Of a stretch of 64,000 bases of DNA, positions 48,075 to 62,114 are shown piece after piece; within the stretch, counting starts at the first letter, position 1; every line of letters starts with the position of its first letter. The notes below the pieces were generated by a model. It ran no database searches. It was not told the DNA's origin and was given only the letters and a program-made list of their open reading frames with translations. The DNA lies in the NCBI GenBank assembly GCA_000231825.2, contig JH720297.1, forward strand, positions 1,441,617 through 1,505,616. Reading direction: 5' to 3'. The stretch comes from Tetrahymena elliotti 4EA (taxonomy: Eukaryota; Ciliophora; Oligohymenophorea; Hymenostomatida; Tetrahymenidae). The translations under genes and the position numbers were made by a program.

Positions 48075-51000
48075 TCACTTCTATTTTTCATCATGAAGTT
48101 ATATAAACTTTTAATCCAATATTTATTTCATCTTCTTTTAGATATTTTCAATGTGTGTTTGAAGTTTTTCTTTCTTGAGTTCATCAAGGGTAATAATTTT
48201 ACCAGAGAAAAAGCCTCTAATCTGAACTAGATTTCTTATGTATTTTACTTTTATTGACAAAGCCATAAATATCATATCTAAGATGAGTATATCTAATAAC
48301 AGTCCAGTAAAAAATGTTGAAAGCCAAGTTGGCATAATCTAATTAGTCAGATTATCTGCTATCTTTGTGAATCCAATGTAATAGCCAACTTTTTATATTC
48401 AAATTAATAAATTAAATGAAAGGATTTTTCTTAGCTTAGCTTAATAGAAAAAGCATCAAATTTAAAAGTGAGTATTTTTATTAAAATTAATTTTATTTTT
48501 GGAATTACTTTGTTGAATTTTTGAAAAATTAAAAAAATAAATTTATGGAAAGAAAACTTTTTATGGTTGAAAATTATCTTCTAAGTTTGAATAGTGCTAA
48601 TGAAAGAATTTATAAGATAAAAGAATAGAAATTTTTATGTTTTTTAGAATAAAATGCTTACTAAGTTCTATAAAGACGACTAAGAAGAATATAAGCCATT
48701 TCTTGAAGTAAATGGTTTCTTTGAAAACAGTAAAGAAATGGACAAGACCTGTCATATAGTTTAAGAAAGAAGAAATAACCACACCACAAAGACCTACTAC
48801 AGGAATAGCAGAAGCTCCGAGGTTTTGAATATTATCACTTTAAAATAATACAGCTTCAAAAAAGGCTTACTAAGCGATAGTTAAAAAGAAAAGCATTAAT
48901 CTGATTTCTCTAGGATTGAGAACATCATTAATAAATAAGATTGAATAGATAGGATGGAGAGCTTTGTAATCTTCCTTTAAAATATCTTTATCTTTCTTAA
49001 ATATCAAAAGTATGAGAACTAAAACTAGTAAAAGAATTATGTTTGATATGCTAAACATAAATCCAAAGTTTGACATTATTCTCTCAAAAAATGATTTCTA
49101 AGACACGTTTTAGAAATTATTATCCAACTCACCAAGTTCTTTTATAGTGATATATCCAAAAGTAGAGCATTTGCAAACATAGTAAAAAGCATTAGTGGAA
49201 TCTTATAGGCTACATAATTTTTGATCTTCATACTATGAACTTGTCTAATTATAAACAGCACATACTGCATTATTACCAAGGTTAAGTGGAGTCTTTTACA
49301 AGTAAACTAAATAATTAGATCCTGATTTAGATTTGAAATCAGTATTTATCTGATTATTTGCCTACGTGACTATACCAATCTTCAGTGCAGAAGAATAAGT
49401 TATTTAAGAACTTTCAATAAAAGGATTTGTTGTAGTATATTCAATTTATGCAAGAGAAAAGTTATTAATATTCTGTTAATTTAGATAACTCTACAAATCA
49501 TTCAAAAATCCTTCAGTGAAATCAACCAAAGAAACAGTGTTAGATTTTAGGATTTATAATTGTCTCTCTTCTTTTTCTTTTCAATTCAATAAATAAAATT
49601 TTCATTCATTTTAAGTCAAATCTTACAAAAATATAAAAATTTTCTCAAAAATTTTATGTAAAAAATATAATTCCTTTTAGACTTAAAGGGGAGAGGTTAT
49701 TTCTTAAGCTTAATATACTTTTAAGAAGTTGTTGAGAAACTATTTAACAAAGAAAGTGGATTAAAAATTATTTTTATTTCATTTTATTTGTTAGGTTTTG
49801 TACGCAAGCATTCTTTAAATTGAAAAAAGAAGTATCCACCAAAATATGCTGTTTACTAATGCCAGCTTAAAAAGAATTTAAACATTTGAGATTATTAATA
49901 CTTTTAATGAATTTATGAGTTAAAATTAATTTACTTGTTTAAGAATCGGATTACTCTAACAATCTTATTAGCTAACTTAAATTGTATTTCATGAGGTTTT
50001 TAATATTACTAGTTTGATAGTTATTGATTGAAATTTTGGAACCTGCTGATTTTCCAGAATAGTGGCCATCATCTTAAGCAAGAGAGTAGAGGGCTTAGTT
50101 GGTAATTAAATTATCAATAATAGTATTTCCATCATGACTATAAAACTAAGCATCTTTGAGCCCACTGTCAACTATAGATTAAATTTTATTTCCAATTAGG
50201 AGCAAATCAGAATTAACATAGTCTTGTTCTCCTCCATATAAATATTCTTTAAGGAGATAGTTCTATCTATATGAGTACTAACAAATTTCTAAGTATCCCA
50301 TCAAACCATTTAATGCAACTGGAAGAGCGTTGGCACTTAAAGAACCAAGCTGCAACAATTATCTAAAATTCTACCTTAAACTATTAATTGTAGTTCTATT
50401 AAATGCATCAGTTAGAGATGTCAAAGAATCAAGAGATGCTGAGAATTCATAAGAATTGCTAGAATCCGCTCCGAATCTTTCTAGCTCACGAAGTATTTTG
50501 AAATTAACACTTTTAATACTTGCTAATTCATCTACTGTATATTAACAATATTACCCAGCATATTTTGAATCACATTTGCATTGAATTTAACTTGAAAGAA
50601 TCATGCATTTGCCATTTCCACTACAATTTTCTTCTGCTGTACAGACAGAATCGTCTTTTTTAAAGAAAAGTTTTAGTTTAAATTAAAAAAAATGTTTAAA
50701 GCAAATTATATTACTTGTGATGGTTTGATATAATGCTTGCTATTTGTTAGAATTTGATTGTATAGTATTGATAATATCTTAAGTAGCATAATTAAATGAA
50801 AGAGCAGCTGATTAAATATCTAAAACAGAAGTAAACTTTTGAGACATGATTTAATTATTAATACTTGCTAATTCCATTTTATTTTAAGAAACATATATCT
50901 AGGTAACAGGAACGATGGAAAAATCTTTTGTATAGATATTTAATTAAATAGTGTATATTTAATCTTAACTTTATAGTGGGAATACAAAAGATTTAGATAT

Positions 51001-54000
51001 ATCGGTTTAGCTGTACCCACTCAATATTTGAATATTGTTAGCAGTATTAATTGAAGACAAACCAACTAGAGAGTACTGGTATGTTTTATTCAAGTATGAT
51101 GGCCAACCAGTTGTTTTAAATTAGAACACAGTAGTTAAGTAAGATCCTTTAGTTGGTGTAGCAAACAATTAAACTAAAGATTAAAAAATTATTTAAATTT
51201 CAGAGAATTTAATAAATATAAATTTACTTATGGGATTTTAGATTGTTGCAATAGAAATTGAAGCAAAATATTAAGAGTTATTTATATTAACTCTTAATTA
51301 AATTTTGTAAACTTTATTGCTTATCAAATTAGCTCCTTTTATAACTAAAGTACTTTAATTTTAAGCAACTCCATAAAAGAATTGAGTAGAGATAGTACTT
51401 GTTTCTTCAGGAAGTGTCCATTGATAAGACTAGACTTAATAAATTTAATCAACTACTGAAAATAGCTTGTAATCATTCACAAATCCATACACACCAGAGG
51501 TATTTTCTTACTAAATCGAAACGCTTGGAACAGAGTTAAAATAGCAAGTCCACGTTTAGCTATCTTTAGAAGTATTTGGAGTATCACAAGTAGGGGAACA
51601 TGTGCCATTAAATAAATATAAATTGGGAGCACAAGCAGTGCAGTTTTTCTAGCAAGGAACACAAACTGTCTAACCATTTTGTATAGCTTGTTCAAACCCT
51701 TTTTTAATAAAATATTTCATAAATAATTAAATAAAAATAACAAAAGATAGATAGAGATTTCATAAACTTTTAAAAAAGACAATAAATATTCTTCAATAAT
51801 TTTATTAGATTTTTTTCTTTTTTTGACTTGAATAAATTTATTTTCTTTAAAAAATCATTAGTTTCTCTTTAGCTTTTAAAAGAAATAGTTTAACTCATCC
51901 ATATTTATTTCTTTATAGTTTTATCAATAATAAATTATATGATTTTTGTGGTTTATTTAAATTCATGGAAAGATTAATTAAAACAAAAAATTTATTTCAA
52001 ATGATTTTTTGTTGTTGTAAAAAAAAATTTTTGTAGCAATTTTTATTTTAAGAGACTGTTTATCCTTTAGCTTTGAAAAGGAATTGGAGAATAAATTAAA
52101 TTATTTTCTAATCATGAAGATACTCTTGGTTTTCTTATTTTAAGCTGAATTAAGATATAAAATTTTTTATTCCAGTCCGAATGGCTTTATTTGTTTCTTT
52201 TTTATATTTTCTTTGAAATAATTTATTTTCTTTAAAAAGAGATGTCTAAAGTTTATCCTTTAGCTTTTAAAAGCAACTAATAATAAAAAGGTATAAATTA
52301 TCTTAATTTCTTTGTTACTTTGAATCAATATTAATTAAATAATTGTTTAATCATTAATTTAATTAGAAAGAAAATGTTCTCATATAAATTTAAATCAACT
52401 TATTTGATTGTTTCTTTTTTACACTTACAGATTATTTATTTTTTTAGTTGGATTTTTACCTTTATCACAAGTGGGTCTACAAACATTATAGAAATCATGA
52501 ACATGGTAGAGAAAATTATCTGAGCAACTCAAGCAGTCTGTTTGTGAGGAGCTGAAGCAAGTAGAGCAAGATGGGTGACATTTAGTGCAGGTTTAAATAT
52601 TTTCATAATAATCTTTAAAGTAACCAGTAGGACAGTCTTTTTTGCATTCAAAATAAGTCTGCTTGTTGATAGAAAATAAATTTTGTGGACAAAAAGAGAC
52701 ACACGAATTAGACGCATAATCAATAGATGCATATAAAGAAGGACAAGTTTGTTAGCAGCTTTAAGTTATGGGGTTTCTAAATTATCCTTGTTAGCATTGA
52801 TCAACACATCCTAAACCATTGATAAATGAATTGGGATTAGAGCATTAAATACAACTTGTAACTCCATCTTGATTCACTGAACATTTCTTGCAATTACCCA
52901 AGCAAGGAAGGCCACATTAAGTTTTAGAGCTGATTTTTTTCATACAATAATGTAAATTAATATATTTTTCTTTTAAATTAAGTATTTTCAAACCTATTCT
53001 ATGGGATAGCGCAGAAGAAACCAGGAATTACTGTACACTATGAAGAACAACCAGATACTTTTCCTTAACTAGAACCAGCATCGCATGTTTCTTTTCCTCC
53101 TATCTTGTAGCTAATAATAGTAGAATCTCCACAAACTGTTTTGCATAAAGAGTTTTTACCGAAATTATTTGTGCAAGACCATCCTGTTTCTATCTAACAC
53201 TAAGAGTCACAACCATCATAGTTTACATTGTTTCCATCATCACATTTCTCATTAGCATCTCTAAATCCATCTCCACAGACTGCTTTTTTGCACCCACCGT
53301 AATTATTGCTGAAATAATTTAAGCTTGTATCACATTCACTACATTGATATTCTAAAATTTGTGCATCCCTGTCCTATGAAGATATCGTATCTGATGATGG
53401 ATTGCATGTTATACATCCTTCTGGGCAAACTAAGTAAAAATAATTTTAAAACAAAAAAAAGAAAGGAGAAATTTTACTTTGACATGTCTTTACAGGGGAG
53501 GTTTTATTAGCATAATAAGATTTTTTAGTAACAATATCGAATTCGTTTAATTAGCTTCTTGAGCATGATTTTAAACACAACTAAAAATTTTTTGTTTTCA
53601 AAGATGTATCACTATGAAGAGGAGAACTAATCACATTTGGATCTTAATAGACAAGTGGGAAAATAAATGTGCCATCTTTACAGCCTGTGCATTTATTTTA
53701 ACTATCTTAGCAAGAAGAACATTGATCACTACAAGCTAAATAAATAAAATTTAATTAAATTGAATTTTTAATAGAAAAAAAAAAATTTTTACTGAAGCAA
53801 GTAAATGTTTAAAGATTAACGTTGCTATTTTCTGGGCAGCTTTTAACACAAATTTGTTTAGTTATACTTTTATTATCAGCTCTAAAGCTATGAGGAGTCA
53901 TCTCAATATCTAAATTTAAAAATATAAATACTATGTTTTACCAATTTGTTAAAATTATTTACATTTATAGTCACTGCTTTTATCACATTCCAAGCAATGA

Positions 54001-57000
54001 TTCGATTGATACTAACAACGTTTACAATTAGAGCTACATTCTGTTAAAATATATTTAATTGAAAATTTGAAACAAATTCAATAAATTTATAATAAAAAAT
54101 TAGAATTGATAAAAGAAAGAATAAATTATTAATCTTGTTTACTGTAACATTTATCTCCTAAAGTGATGTCTATCCTTGAGAAGTACCCATCTGGACAGCT
54201 TTACACACATTATGTGTAACCTGCATTATTTTTTAGAAGGAAGTAATAAGGACTACACTATATACAATTCTTTCCATATTAATCATATTACAAACAATTA
54301 GTTTAATTGATATTTATGCACATATAAGTACCATCACTTTATTATTATTTTGAATATCCTGCATTACATTTTTGGAGGCAATCTCCTGTCTTTTTATCTA
54401 AAAAGTATCCAGTTTTACAAATTAAACAAGTAGTTCCATCTGACTTGCAAGTACTATCTGCTTTGTCTGCGCATAGGTTTTTTCTAATGCAAAGACCTGA
54501 TACTTCTTATTCCTTGTAGAAGCAGGAATCTTAACCATTTGAATTCTTCATTGGTAAATATTATTTTGATGACAATTTATCAAAGCAATACTATCTACAA
54601 ATATTATTTTCATCTAAAAAATAACCTGCCTAACAAGTTAAGCAAGAAGTATATGCAGAACAAGTTAAACAATTATCATGGCATTTTATACAAATACCAC
54701 TATAAACAGTATCTGAATAAACATAGTAACCATCTATACATGACAGAGCAACAATACTACCTACAGTTGAGTCATAAAAGCATGTTTTTACATTAGACAG
54801 ACTACCTCCATTACATGCTGAACAATATTTATAATAGTTATATATAGGAACTGCACAATCATAATCATCTTCATCACAGTCTTCTGGAAAAATCCATTAA
54901 TAAAATAATCCTGCAGTTGAAATATAATATCCCTCATTGCAAGTTAAGCAATCATAAGTAAAATAATCACTAGCAATACATGTTTTACAGTTTACATCGA
55001 ACTCTACTTAAGAGTTTTTGCATTCTATAATTTAAGTTAAAAATTAATTTATTTTATTTCTCAATTGTTAACTAAAATAGTCAACTAATTAAATCATTTT
55101 TATTTTATTGATTAAATAATCAAATTAAATTTTTTTCTTTTAACTCCTTAAAGTCTCTAAGTTAAATAATATAAGGGTTATATGAACTCTAAAATTATTG
55201 TCTAACTTTTAGTTATTAATTTATGATAAAGTAAAAAATATTTTTATAACTTTTTAATAAAACCTCATTCATAATTGTCATCTTGCAAAAAACTTTGACT
55301 AAAAAAAAATTCCTAAATTTTGTTTTGTGATTTTTGATTTTAATCAAACTAATTTTCTGAAATTTAAAAAAAATTAAATATCTGCTACAATTATTCTAAT
55401 TTTAATCTTAAAAAAAATAAAAAAGCAAAACATTTTGTAAAATCACTTATTTATTTTTTAAAGTTCTTATTATTTCAAATTGTAAGAGCTATTTTAAGAG
55501 GATTTACAATATATAATAAATTATTAGAAAAAAAAGTTAGTAAATTAGATTGAAAAATTGTTGGGTTTTATTAAAAATTTATTAAAATTAATTTCATGAG
55601 ATTAACAATCAATAAATAATATTTTAATCAAAAGAATAAAATCTTAAATCTATTTTTTACACAAGCAAATTCCTTAAGTAGTATCAAAGATATATCCAGA
55701 TTTGCAAACACACTTTCCAGTAAAAGGATCTACTTCAAAATTTTAGTCTTCCTTACACTTTTAGCAAGTTGTTGCAGTTGCACATACATCGCAATAACTT
55801 GTGCATACTATTAATAAAAATAAGTAAGTTATCAAGCTAACTAATTAAACATTTATTTATGGGATAATATTTACTTTAGCAAATATTTTGATCATTAGCA
55901 ATGAAACCGTCATCACATTTTGTTTAGCATGAAGAATAACCAGAATGTTATTGTAGGTAATAAGGTGAGTTACAACTCTAGCAATCATAAGAAGTGGTAC
56001 ATGTTTTACATTCTAATGGACAGCCTATTTATTCATAATAAATAATTAAAATTTGATCATTAAAAAATGTTAGAATGTTTACTTTTGCATACTTTCTTTC
56101 CACTATTATCATAATCCTTATAGAAACTATCAAAGCATCTATCAACACAAGTTACTTTTATATTTAAAGGATTAGTTTTATCAGTTTAGAGGTATTGTGT
56201 ATCAGAGCATGTTAAGCATGTATTTTAATCAGAGCAAGTTTTACAAATAGAACTACACTCTTCATTTTTATAATAAGATTTGATGTAAAATAAATTAAAA
56301 ACAACAAACAAAATAAATTAAAATTTCCAAATTAATGTTTACAGTAACAATTTGATTTTGATTAATTATCTAAATAGTATCCATCTGAGCAAGATTAAAC
56401 ACATTTATTTTAGGTAGGGTCTGGAAAGTGTTAAAGTTTTAAGCTGTTTGCACAAATAACACACAGGGTTGCTTAATCTTAACAAGTTGTGCATGAAGGA
56501 TCACATTCTAAATTTTAAAAAAAGTAAATATATTTTATCGATAAAGTATCACTTTAATTTCTAAATTTTAAAAAAAGTAAATATATTTTATCGATAAAGT
56601 ATCACTTAATAATGTAAATTAATTATTTACTCAAACAAGTATTTGTATTTTTTGATGTGTAATACCCTCCAGCAAAATCACATGAGTAACTACATGAGTT
56701 AGTTGAGGGGAAGAAATACATTACTTAAAAACAGCTTGTACATTTAGTAGCATTATCAACACAGTTTTTACAAGGAAATTCACATGGATAACATTTACCA
56801 TCACTGCCTTTGAAGTATTCGTCTATGCATGTAGTGCAAAGCTATGAAGAATCTTTACATGTCTTACAAGTACTATGGCATTCTTTTAATCATTAAAATC
56901 TATTTATCAAATTTATTTTAAATGATTAATTAATTACATTAACAGACACTACTTTGCTAGTCACTAGCTATTTATTAATAGTAACCTGTAGGGCAAGTAT

Positions 57001-60000
57001 TGATACAAGTGTTTTAGTATAAACTCTGTGATTTCTAGCATTTTATGCAGTTTGTGGGATTGTCTTCACATAATAAACATGCTGAACTGCACTCTTTTAA
57101 ATGTCAATTTAAATTTATTTTAAATAAAAATTACTAAAATTTTACATTCACAGGTAGGCACTAATTGTATAGCATTACTTATTGTAAAATTTCTTTAACT
57201 CATAAAATACCCACTAGATATAGAACATACCTGGTTACATCTGAAATTATTTTATAAATCTATTGTTAAAATATTAGGGCTTCTACAAGATGTGCAGTTT
57301 GTATCCTGACTACTAGAGCAGCTATAACAATTACTATGGCAAGCTTTTTATTTAAAAATATTTTGCTTAATCTTTATAATTAATAGACATTTTACTATTC
57401 AAAAAGAAAAACCAACTTAAATAATATGCAGCTTTTCTGCAAAAAATCATGAAATTTGTTTTTTGTGAATAAAAAAATCCTAACCGAATGACCTTAATGT
57501 TTTACATCAAATTATATTCTCAGATATTTTAATAATAAGTTTTTTATCATTAAGCTTAATCAAATCTTATTTAATTTTTGATTACCAACTTTTTTGAAGT
57601 AAATTAATGAATTAATTGGTTTAGTGGAATAATTTCTTTTTTAAAATAAATTTTAGAAGTAATTGATCATTTATTTATTACTTAATTTTTTTTGGTAATA
57701 ATTTTAGTCTACAGTTTCATTCACAAATAGAAAGAAAAGATAAAAAATTAGAATTTATTTTTTAATTTATCCAAAAGTAAATATTGAAAGTAATCTTTAA
57801 TTCCTCTATTCATCTCTGAATCAAAAACTTTCTTTGAAGGAAAGGAAGGAATACTTAAAATTTATTCATCAAATGTTTAAAAAGATCTTCAAGAAAGATT
57901 TTGATATAGACAAAAAAATTAGAAAATTTTATGCATTTTTAACATAATATTATTTAAATATAAGTAAAGAGGGATGGCTTTAAAAATATATTCATACCTT
58001 TGCAAGATCCTGATGTAGGATCCTAGTAGCTTGTGATATCACATTTTTCAGTGCATATATTAATAGAATTATTATTTTCATCAATTGAAGGCTACAAATA
58101 GAGTTTTCCCAAACAAGAAATACAATTGTTTGCAGAGCCACTACATTGGTAACATCTAGTACTACAAGGTTAGCAATAATTATTTGAATCTCTATAAGCT
58201 GTAATAGGACTATTGCAGCTATTTTTACATGTATATTTACCTGGTTCTGCTGGATTGATAAGATCAATAAATTAAATTGTATTTTTGCAGCTTGTACAGT
58301 TATATGCTTATCCAAAACAAGCACTACATTCAGTATTACAATCTTTAAAATAATAAAATAAAATTATTTAAAATTGGCATCAGCAGCCAAAAAATAAACA
58401 AATAAATAAATAATGAATCAATTTATTGAGTTACTTTAGCAAATTTAATTCAAATCTTAAAATTTTCCATTTGAACAAGTCTTTTTGCAGCTGTTGTTGT
58501 CCAAAACAAGAGGAAAAGCACAAAGAGTACACTTTGTTGCTAAATTTACACAATCTTTACAGGAGTTATCACACTTAGAGCATACACCATTATTCAAATA
58601 GTAGCCAAGCTAACAACTTAGACAAACAACAACATTTGATCCATTTCTTTGGCATTAATTACAATTAGGAACTCCAATTTCAGAGCAGTCTATATTTATT
58701 TTTAATAAAAAATCATTTTATATTATTTTTACTGTATAAACTATTTTGGTTTACTTTTGCACTCCTAACCTATTTGAATTTTATTAGAAGGGCAGCTCTA
58801 CAAACACAATCCCTCTTAAGTATCTAGAAGAAGAGGAGGTGAACAAGATGAACAGAATGTTGAGCTATTTTTGCATTTTAAACAACTAGCTGAACACTCT
58901 TTTATTTAAAATTAAGATTATTATTTTTCATTATTTACAAAAATATTTGAAGTTACTTAAGAATTTATTTAATTTTGAATCAAAGTAGAATCCATCTTAA
59001 GTAGAGCTCCCCAAGACACAGTTAGCTAACGTGCTTGAAACTTATAGCAATAAATATCCAGTTTAACAAGAAGTACATTGCGTATTATTTATACACTGTA
59101 TGCAAGAGTCACTACAACTATCACATGTATTTGCTTGATAATTTTAATAGAATCCTGTATTGCAAGTACTTTGACATATTCCATAAACTTATCCAGTAAT
59201 TACTTATAAAAATTTATCTTTGTAGCAGGAAGTACAGTAATAAGGATTAGTTATACAACTCAAGCAGCTTGAGCTACATGCTTATTAATTAAATCAAGAA
59301 AAATTTATTAAAATGTAATTTTACAATAAATTTCATCAAATTATTTTTTTAAAGATTTTTAATAATTTATAAATATTATTTACGTTGGCATGTTTGATTT
59401 TGGTCCACATATGATGTAAGTGGATTATTACAAATTGTTTAACAAGTTTATTCCCCTTAAAACGCTGGATTTAAATTCTAATCAAGGTAAAAATTCTGAG
59501 ATATACAAGATGTACAATTAGTTGCCGTTTTTGAACATGTTTGGCAAGGAGCAGAACATTAAACACATTATGTTCCTATCAAAATATACCCAGGTGTTTA
59601 TGAATCACAAGGTGAAAGACATTTCAAGTTATTTTCAGATAGAGTAAAATTTGTCTCACATTATTGACATGAAGAATAGTTTTATGAATATTATTTACAG
59701 TTGTTTATCTTCAAATAACCTTTTTAATTAGTTAGTTAATTGATTGATTAATTAATTTATGAGGTTATTTTCTGCTGATTTGATTATCCTCAAATACTAG
59801 TTTTCATATAATAATTCAATAAAGAAGCAATTAACATTTTACATAATGAAGAATTTTAAGTAAGTAAATAACTATTCAAACATGTTGTACAACTGATGTT
59901 GCTGTTACTGTATGTACATTTCCAGCAATTCGATATTGAGGAACTACAAGCTTTTATTTAGTATTTAAATTTTATGTTAAAATAAATATCTCATCAATTA

Positions 60001-60321
60001 ATGAAGAAATTGATGATAGAAATTAAAATATATGTCTAAAATGTTAAACATATTACATATGCATTATATCCCATCATTATATTGATAATCTTAGCATTGC
60101 TATACACATAACTTCTGTAACTAAACATAATAGCCATCCTAACATTTTTTGCAATTCGTTTTAGTTTAATCTAAATATTCCAAACATTTATCAATCTAAC
60201 AAGATGCTGTTTTTTTAAAAATGATTTCAATCAAATTACTTTTTGAAATGCTGAATTTACCTTTTTAAATCACAAAAGCTACTATTGAGAAGATTAATGT
60301 AAAGATTTTACAGCTTTTCAT
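48075..60321 (-). CDS. Large cysteine-rich, polycystin/adhesion-type transmembrane receptor (growth-factor-receptor-like repeats, EGF, REJ-like region, C-terminal TMs)
   Basis: ATG at 60321 begins a signal peptide (MKSCKIFTLIFSIVAFVIQK); a short intron leads to ASCQIDKCLEYLDQTKTNCK and KCQDGYYVQLQKLCVQQC. From 60.3 to 52.5 kb many small exons encode C-x2-C...GYY...C-x3-C repeats like furin/growth-factor-receptor modules. A roughly 740-base intron (about 51.72-52.46 kb) joins CRPTCDK to GFEQAIQNGQTVCVPCQKNC, so the Cys-rich part continues into the next block and one gene is likely. Then come beta-rich sequence with VDQIYQVQSYQWTLPEETST (REJ-like, about 51.4 kb), an EGF domain (CTAEENCSGNGKC...CKCDSKYAGQYC, about 50.6 kb) and a helical block (VNFKILRELERFGADSSNSY). 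The 3' end has several hydrophobic helices (about 48.2-49.1 kb) and stops at TGA 48075-48077. Likely a cell-surface sensor. More than 20 introns, most not fixed; two genes cannot be excluded. Confidence 0.65.
56506..56608. repeat. 53-bp tandem duplication inside an intron
   Basis: 56506-56558 and 56559-56608 share TTCTAAATTTTAAAAAAAGT followed by the same AAATATATTTTATCGATAAA block and AGTATCACTT. Copies are essentially identical, so the duplication is recent. It lies between Cys-rich exons of the large receptor gene. Confidence 0.95.
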
Positions 60322-60570
60322 TAGCTTTTTGTTTTAGTTAATCCCTTAATTTCTATACTTATTTATTATTAATTTAACTTTATCAATATTTTTAAAATTG
60401 TAGAGGTATTTAGTTAGATAAAAAACTTTTTACTAAACAAGTATTAAATCAATGTTTATTACATGAATCCAATTTTAGATATCAATTAAAAACTGAAAGA
60501 CTACAAACCAAAGATAATTTAAGAGTTGGTTTCTAACAAGTTTCTAAATCCTATCAAAACATTTTATCTT

Positions 60571-60654
60571 CAACAATTAGTTAATCATGTGTTTAATTTT
60601 AAATTATTATTACAACAATTAGTTAATCATGTGTTTAATTTTAAATTATTATTA
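60571..60654. repeat. 42-bp tandem duplication
   Basis: 60571-60612 and 60613-60654 are near-perfect copies of CAACAATTAGTTAATCATGT followed by GTTTAATTTTAAATTATTATTA. About 250 bases upstream of the receptor start. Confidence 0.95.
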
Positions 60655-61623
60655 TAGTTACTATTTTTAATTTATATTAACAAAATTACTATGTCTCTTT
60701 ATTTGATTTTCTATTAAATTGAGTAAGCCTATTATAATAATTATAAGGATGAAAAATGAATCCTGAATTTTCTTTTTTTAGGAGATTTGATATTAAAAAA
60801 ATTAAAAAATGCACCTTTATTCTTATTCAGTTAAATAATGAGATAAAATAATACATACATCTTTAAAGTCTTTAATTTTGTTTTAAGTGAATGAATGTTC
60901 AATACATCTTATGAAATCAAGAATACATTAAAAATATTATTTTTTACTACCAAAAACTAATCATTTTATTTTTAGTCACTCAGTGTATTTTATTTCAATC
61001 AATTCATATCTTAAAAAATAAGAACTTTTGGAAAAAAAAAATTATTTTTAAAGGAAGGTTATTATTCTTTTAATAATAAGTTTAACAATAGATATGTAAA
61101 TTTAATATTATTTTTATGTGTAAATTTATGATAAGAAATAGTAAGTTAATATTATCACAGATGTTTCTATTTAGTAGAAGAATTATATTTCTTTTCATTA
61201 ATAAATTTATTACATAGATTTTAATACTAGATTTTTTGTTTTTTTCAAATTTTAGCAGCTGTTTCAAATATGGAGAAGGGGGAATTTTTTTAGTCTTATT
61301 TTTGACATTTTTTTTGGTTTCATCAAAATAAAATTTATCTAATAATTAATGAAAAAATGTAGAAATAAAAAGATTAAATATTATCTCATTCAAATTCATT
61401 AGAGAAGATATTAATTAATACATGAAACTATTTCTAAATTTGTTTATATTTTCTATTTTTTACTGTTTATTAATGCTAAAAATTAAGAGGAATTTTTAAA
61501 TTGGTACTTACTTTGATTGATTTTCATTTTTTGGTCAGAAATAATATGATAAAAATAAAGAAATATTTTAAAAATTTGATTTTTCTAGAACAAAAAGTAA
61601 TTTTTAATTTACTTTTTTTAAGT

Positions 61624-61641
61624 ACAGCTGGGCCGGCCCTG
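61624..61641. other. Isolated GC-rich palindrome
   Basis: The 10-base palindrome GGGCCGGCCC occupies 61630-61639 in CAGCTGGGCCGGCCCTG. It is the longest all-G/C run I noticed in this extremely AT-rich window. On the minus strand it begins CAGGGCCGGCCC, which resembles the ends of some hAT-type transposons, but I found no partner end. A GTAAGA donor-like sequence follows at 61665. Confidence 0.6.
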
Positions 61642-61802
61642 TCTATCAAATTTTGATTTGGAGGTAAGAATTTTATGAATTTTAAATAAGAAAGTTTGTA
61701 TTTCTAAAAATCATACAAGCAGAGCTAGCTAATTCTAAAATAAAAGACATAAAAAAATACCTTCCTTAAATATAAAAATTAACTAATTTCTTTTTTAAAA
61801 TT

Positions 61803-62114
61803 ATGGATTGCTTTGATACTTTAATCAGAGGAAGGTAAATGCAAGAAAAATTAGGATAAATAAGATATTAAAAACATATTAAATAGTTAGTTAGTAATTT
61901 TGTCCAAAATTAAAATTTAAATGAACAAGTAAATTAGCTTAAAATTGAAGGTTCAAAACATTAGATTCCTAGTAAGAAAGAAAATAATAAGTTGGATGGT
62001 AATTGCTCTTAAATTTTTTCAATTTAGATAGTTTTAATTAATGATTGTTAATGTATGGTTCTCTTAAATTATTGTGGTTAAGTTAAGTGTTAAAAAAGAA
62101 GATATAAAAATTGA
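61803..62114 (+). CDS. Possible small two-exon gene, unrecognised
   Basis: Exon 1, 61803-61834, encodes MDCFDTLIRG and part of the next codon against a GTAAAT donor. A GT-AG intron (61835-61894) leads to exon 2, 61895-62114, reading SNFVQNQNLNEQVNQLKIEG, SKHQIPSKKENNKLDGNCSQ and IFSIQIVLINDCQCMVLLNY, ending at TGA 62112-62114. The splice keeps frame; product 83 residues. The text looks like an internal piece of a larger protein, so this may be a truncated gene copy. No family assigned. Confidence 0.45.

Larger units (their letters stand above)
60322..61802. other. Intergenic, AT-rich, with GC palindrome at its right end
   Basis: 5' region of the large receptor gene. It holds the 42-bp duplication at 60571-60654 and the GC-rich island at 61626-61641. 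Between them are A/T tracts only. Confidence 0.45.

Noticed and set aside
51477..51695. Standard-code ORFs inside the receptor gene (also 52529-52732, 54539-54796, 57992-58324)
   Set aside because: They lie in other frames of Cys-rich exons; the in-frame reading with TAA/TAG as Gln gives C-x2-C repeats.
61624..61641. Complete hAT transposon
   Set aside because: There is only one end-like word, with no partner terminal repeat, target duplication or transposase in the window.
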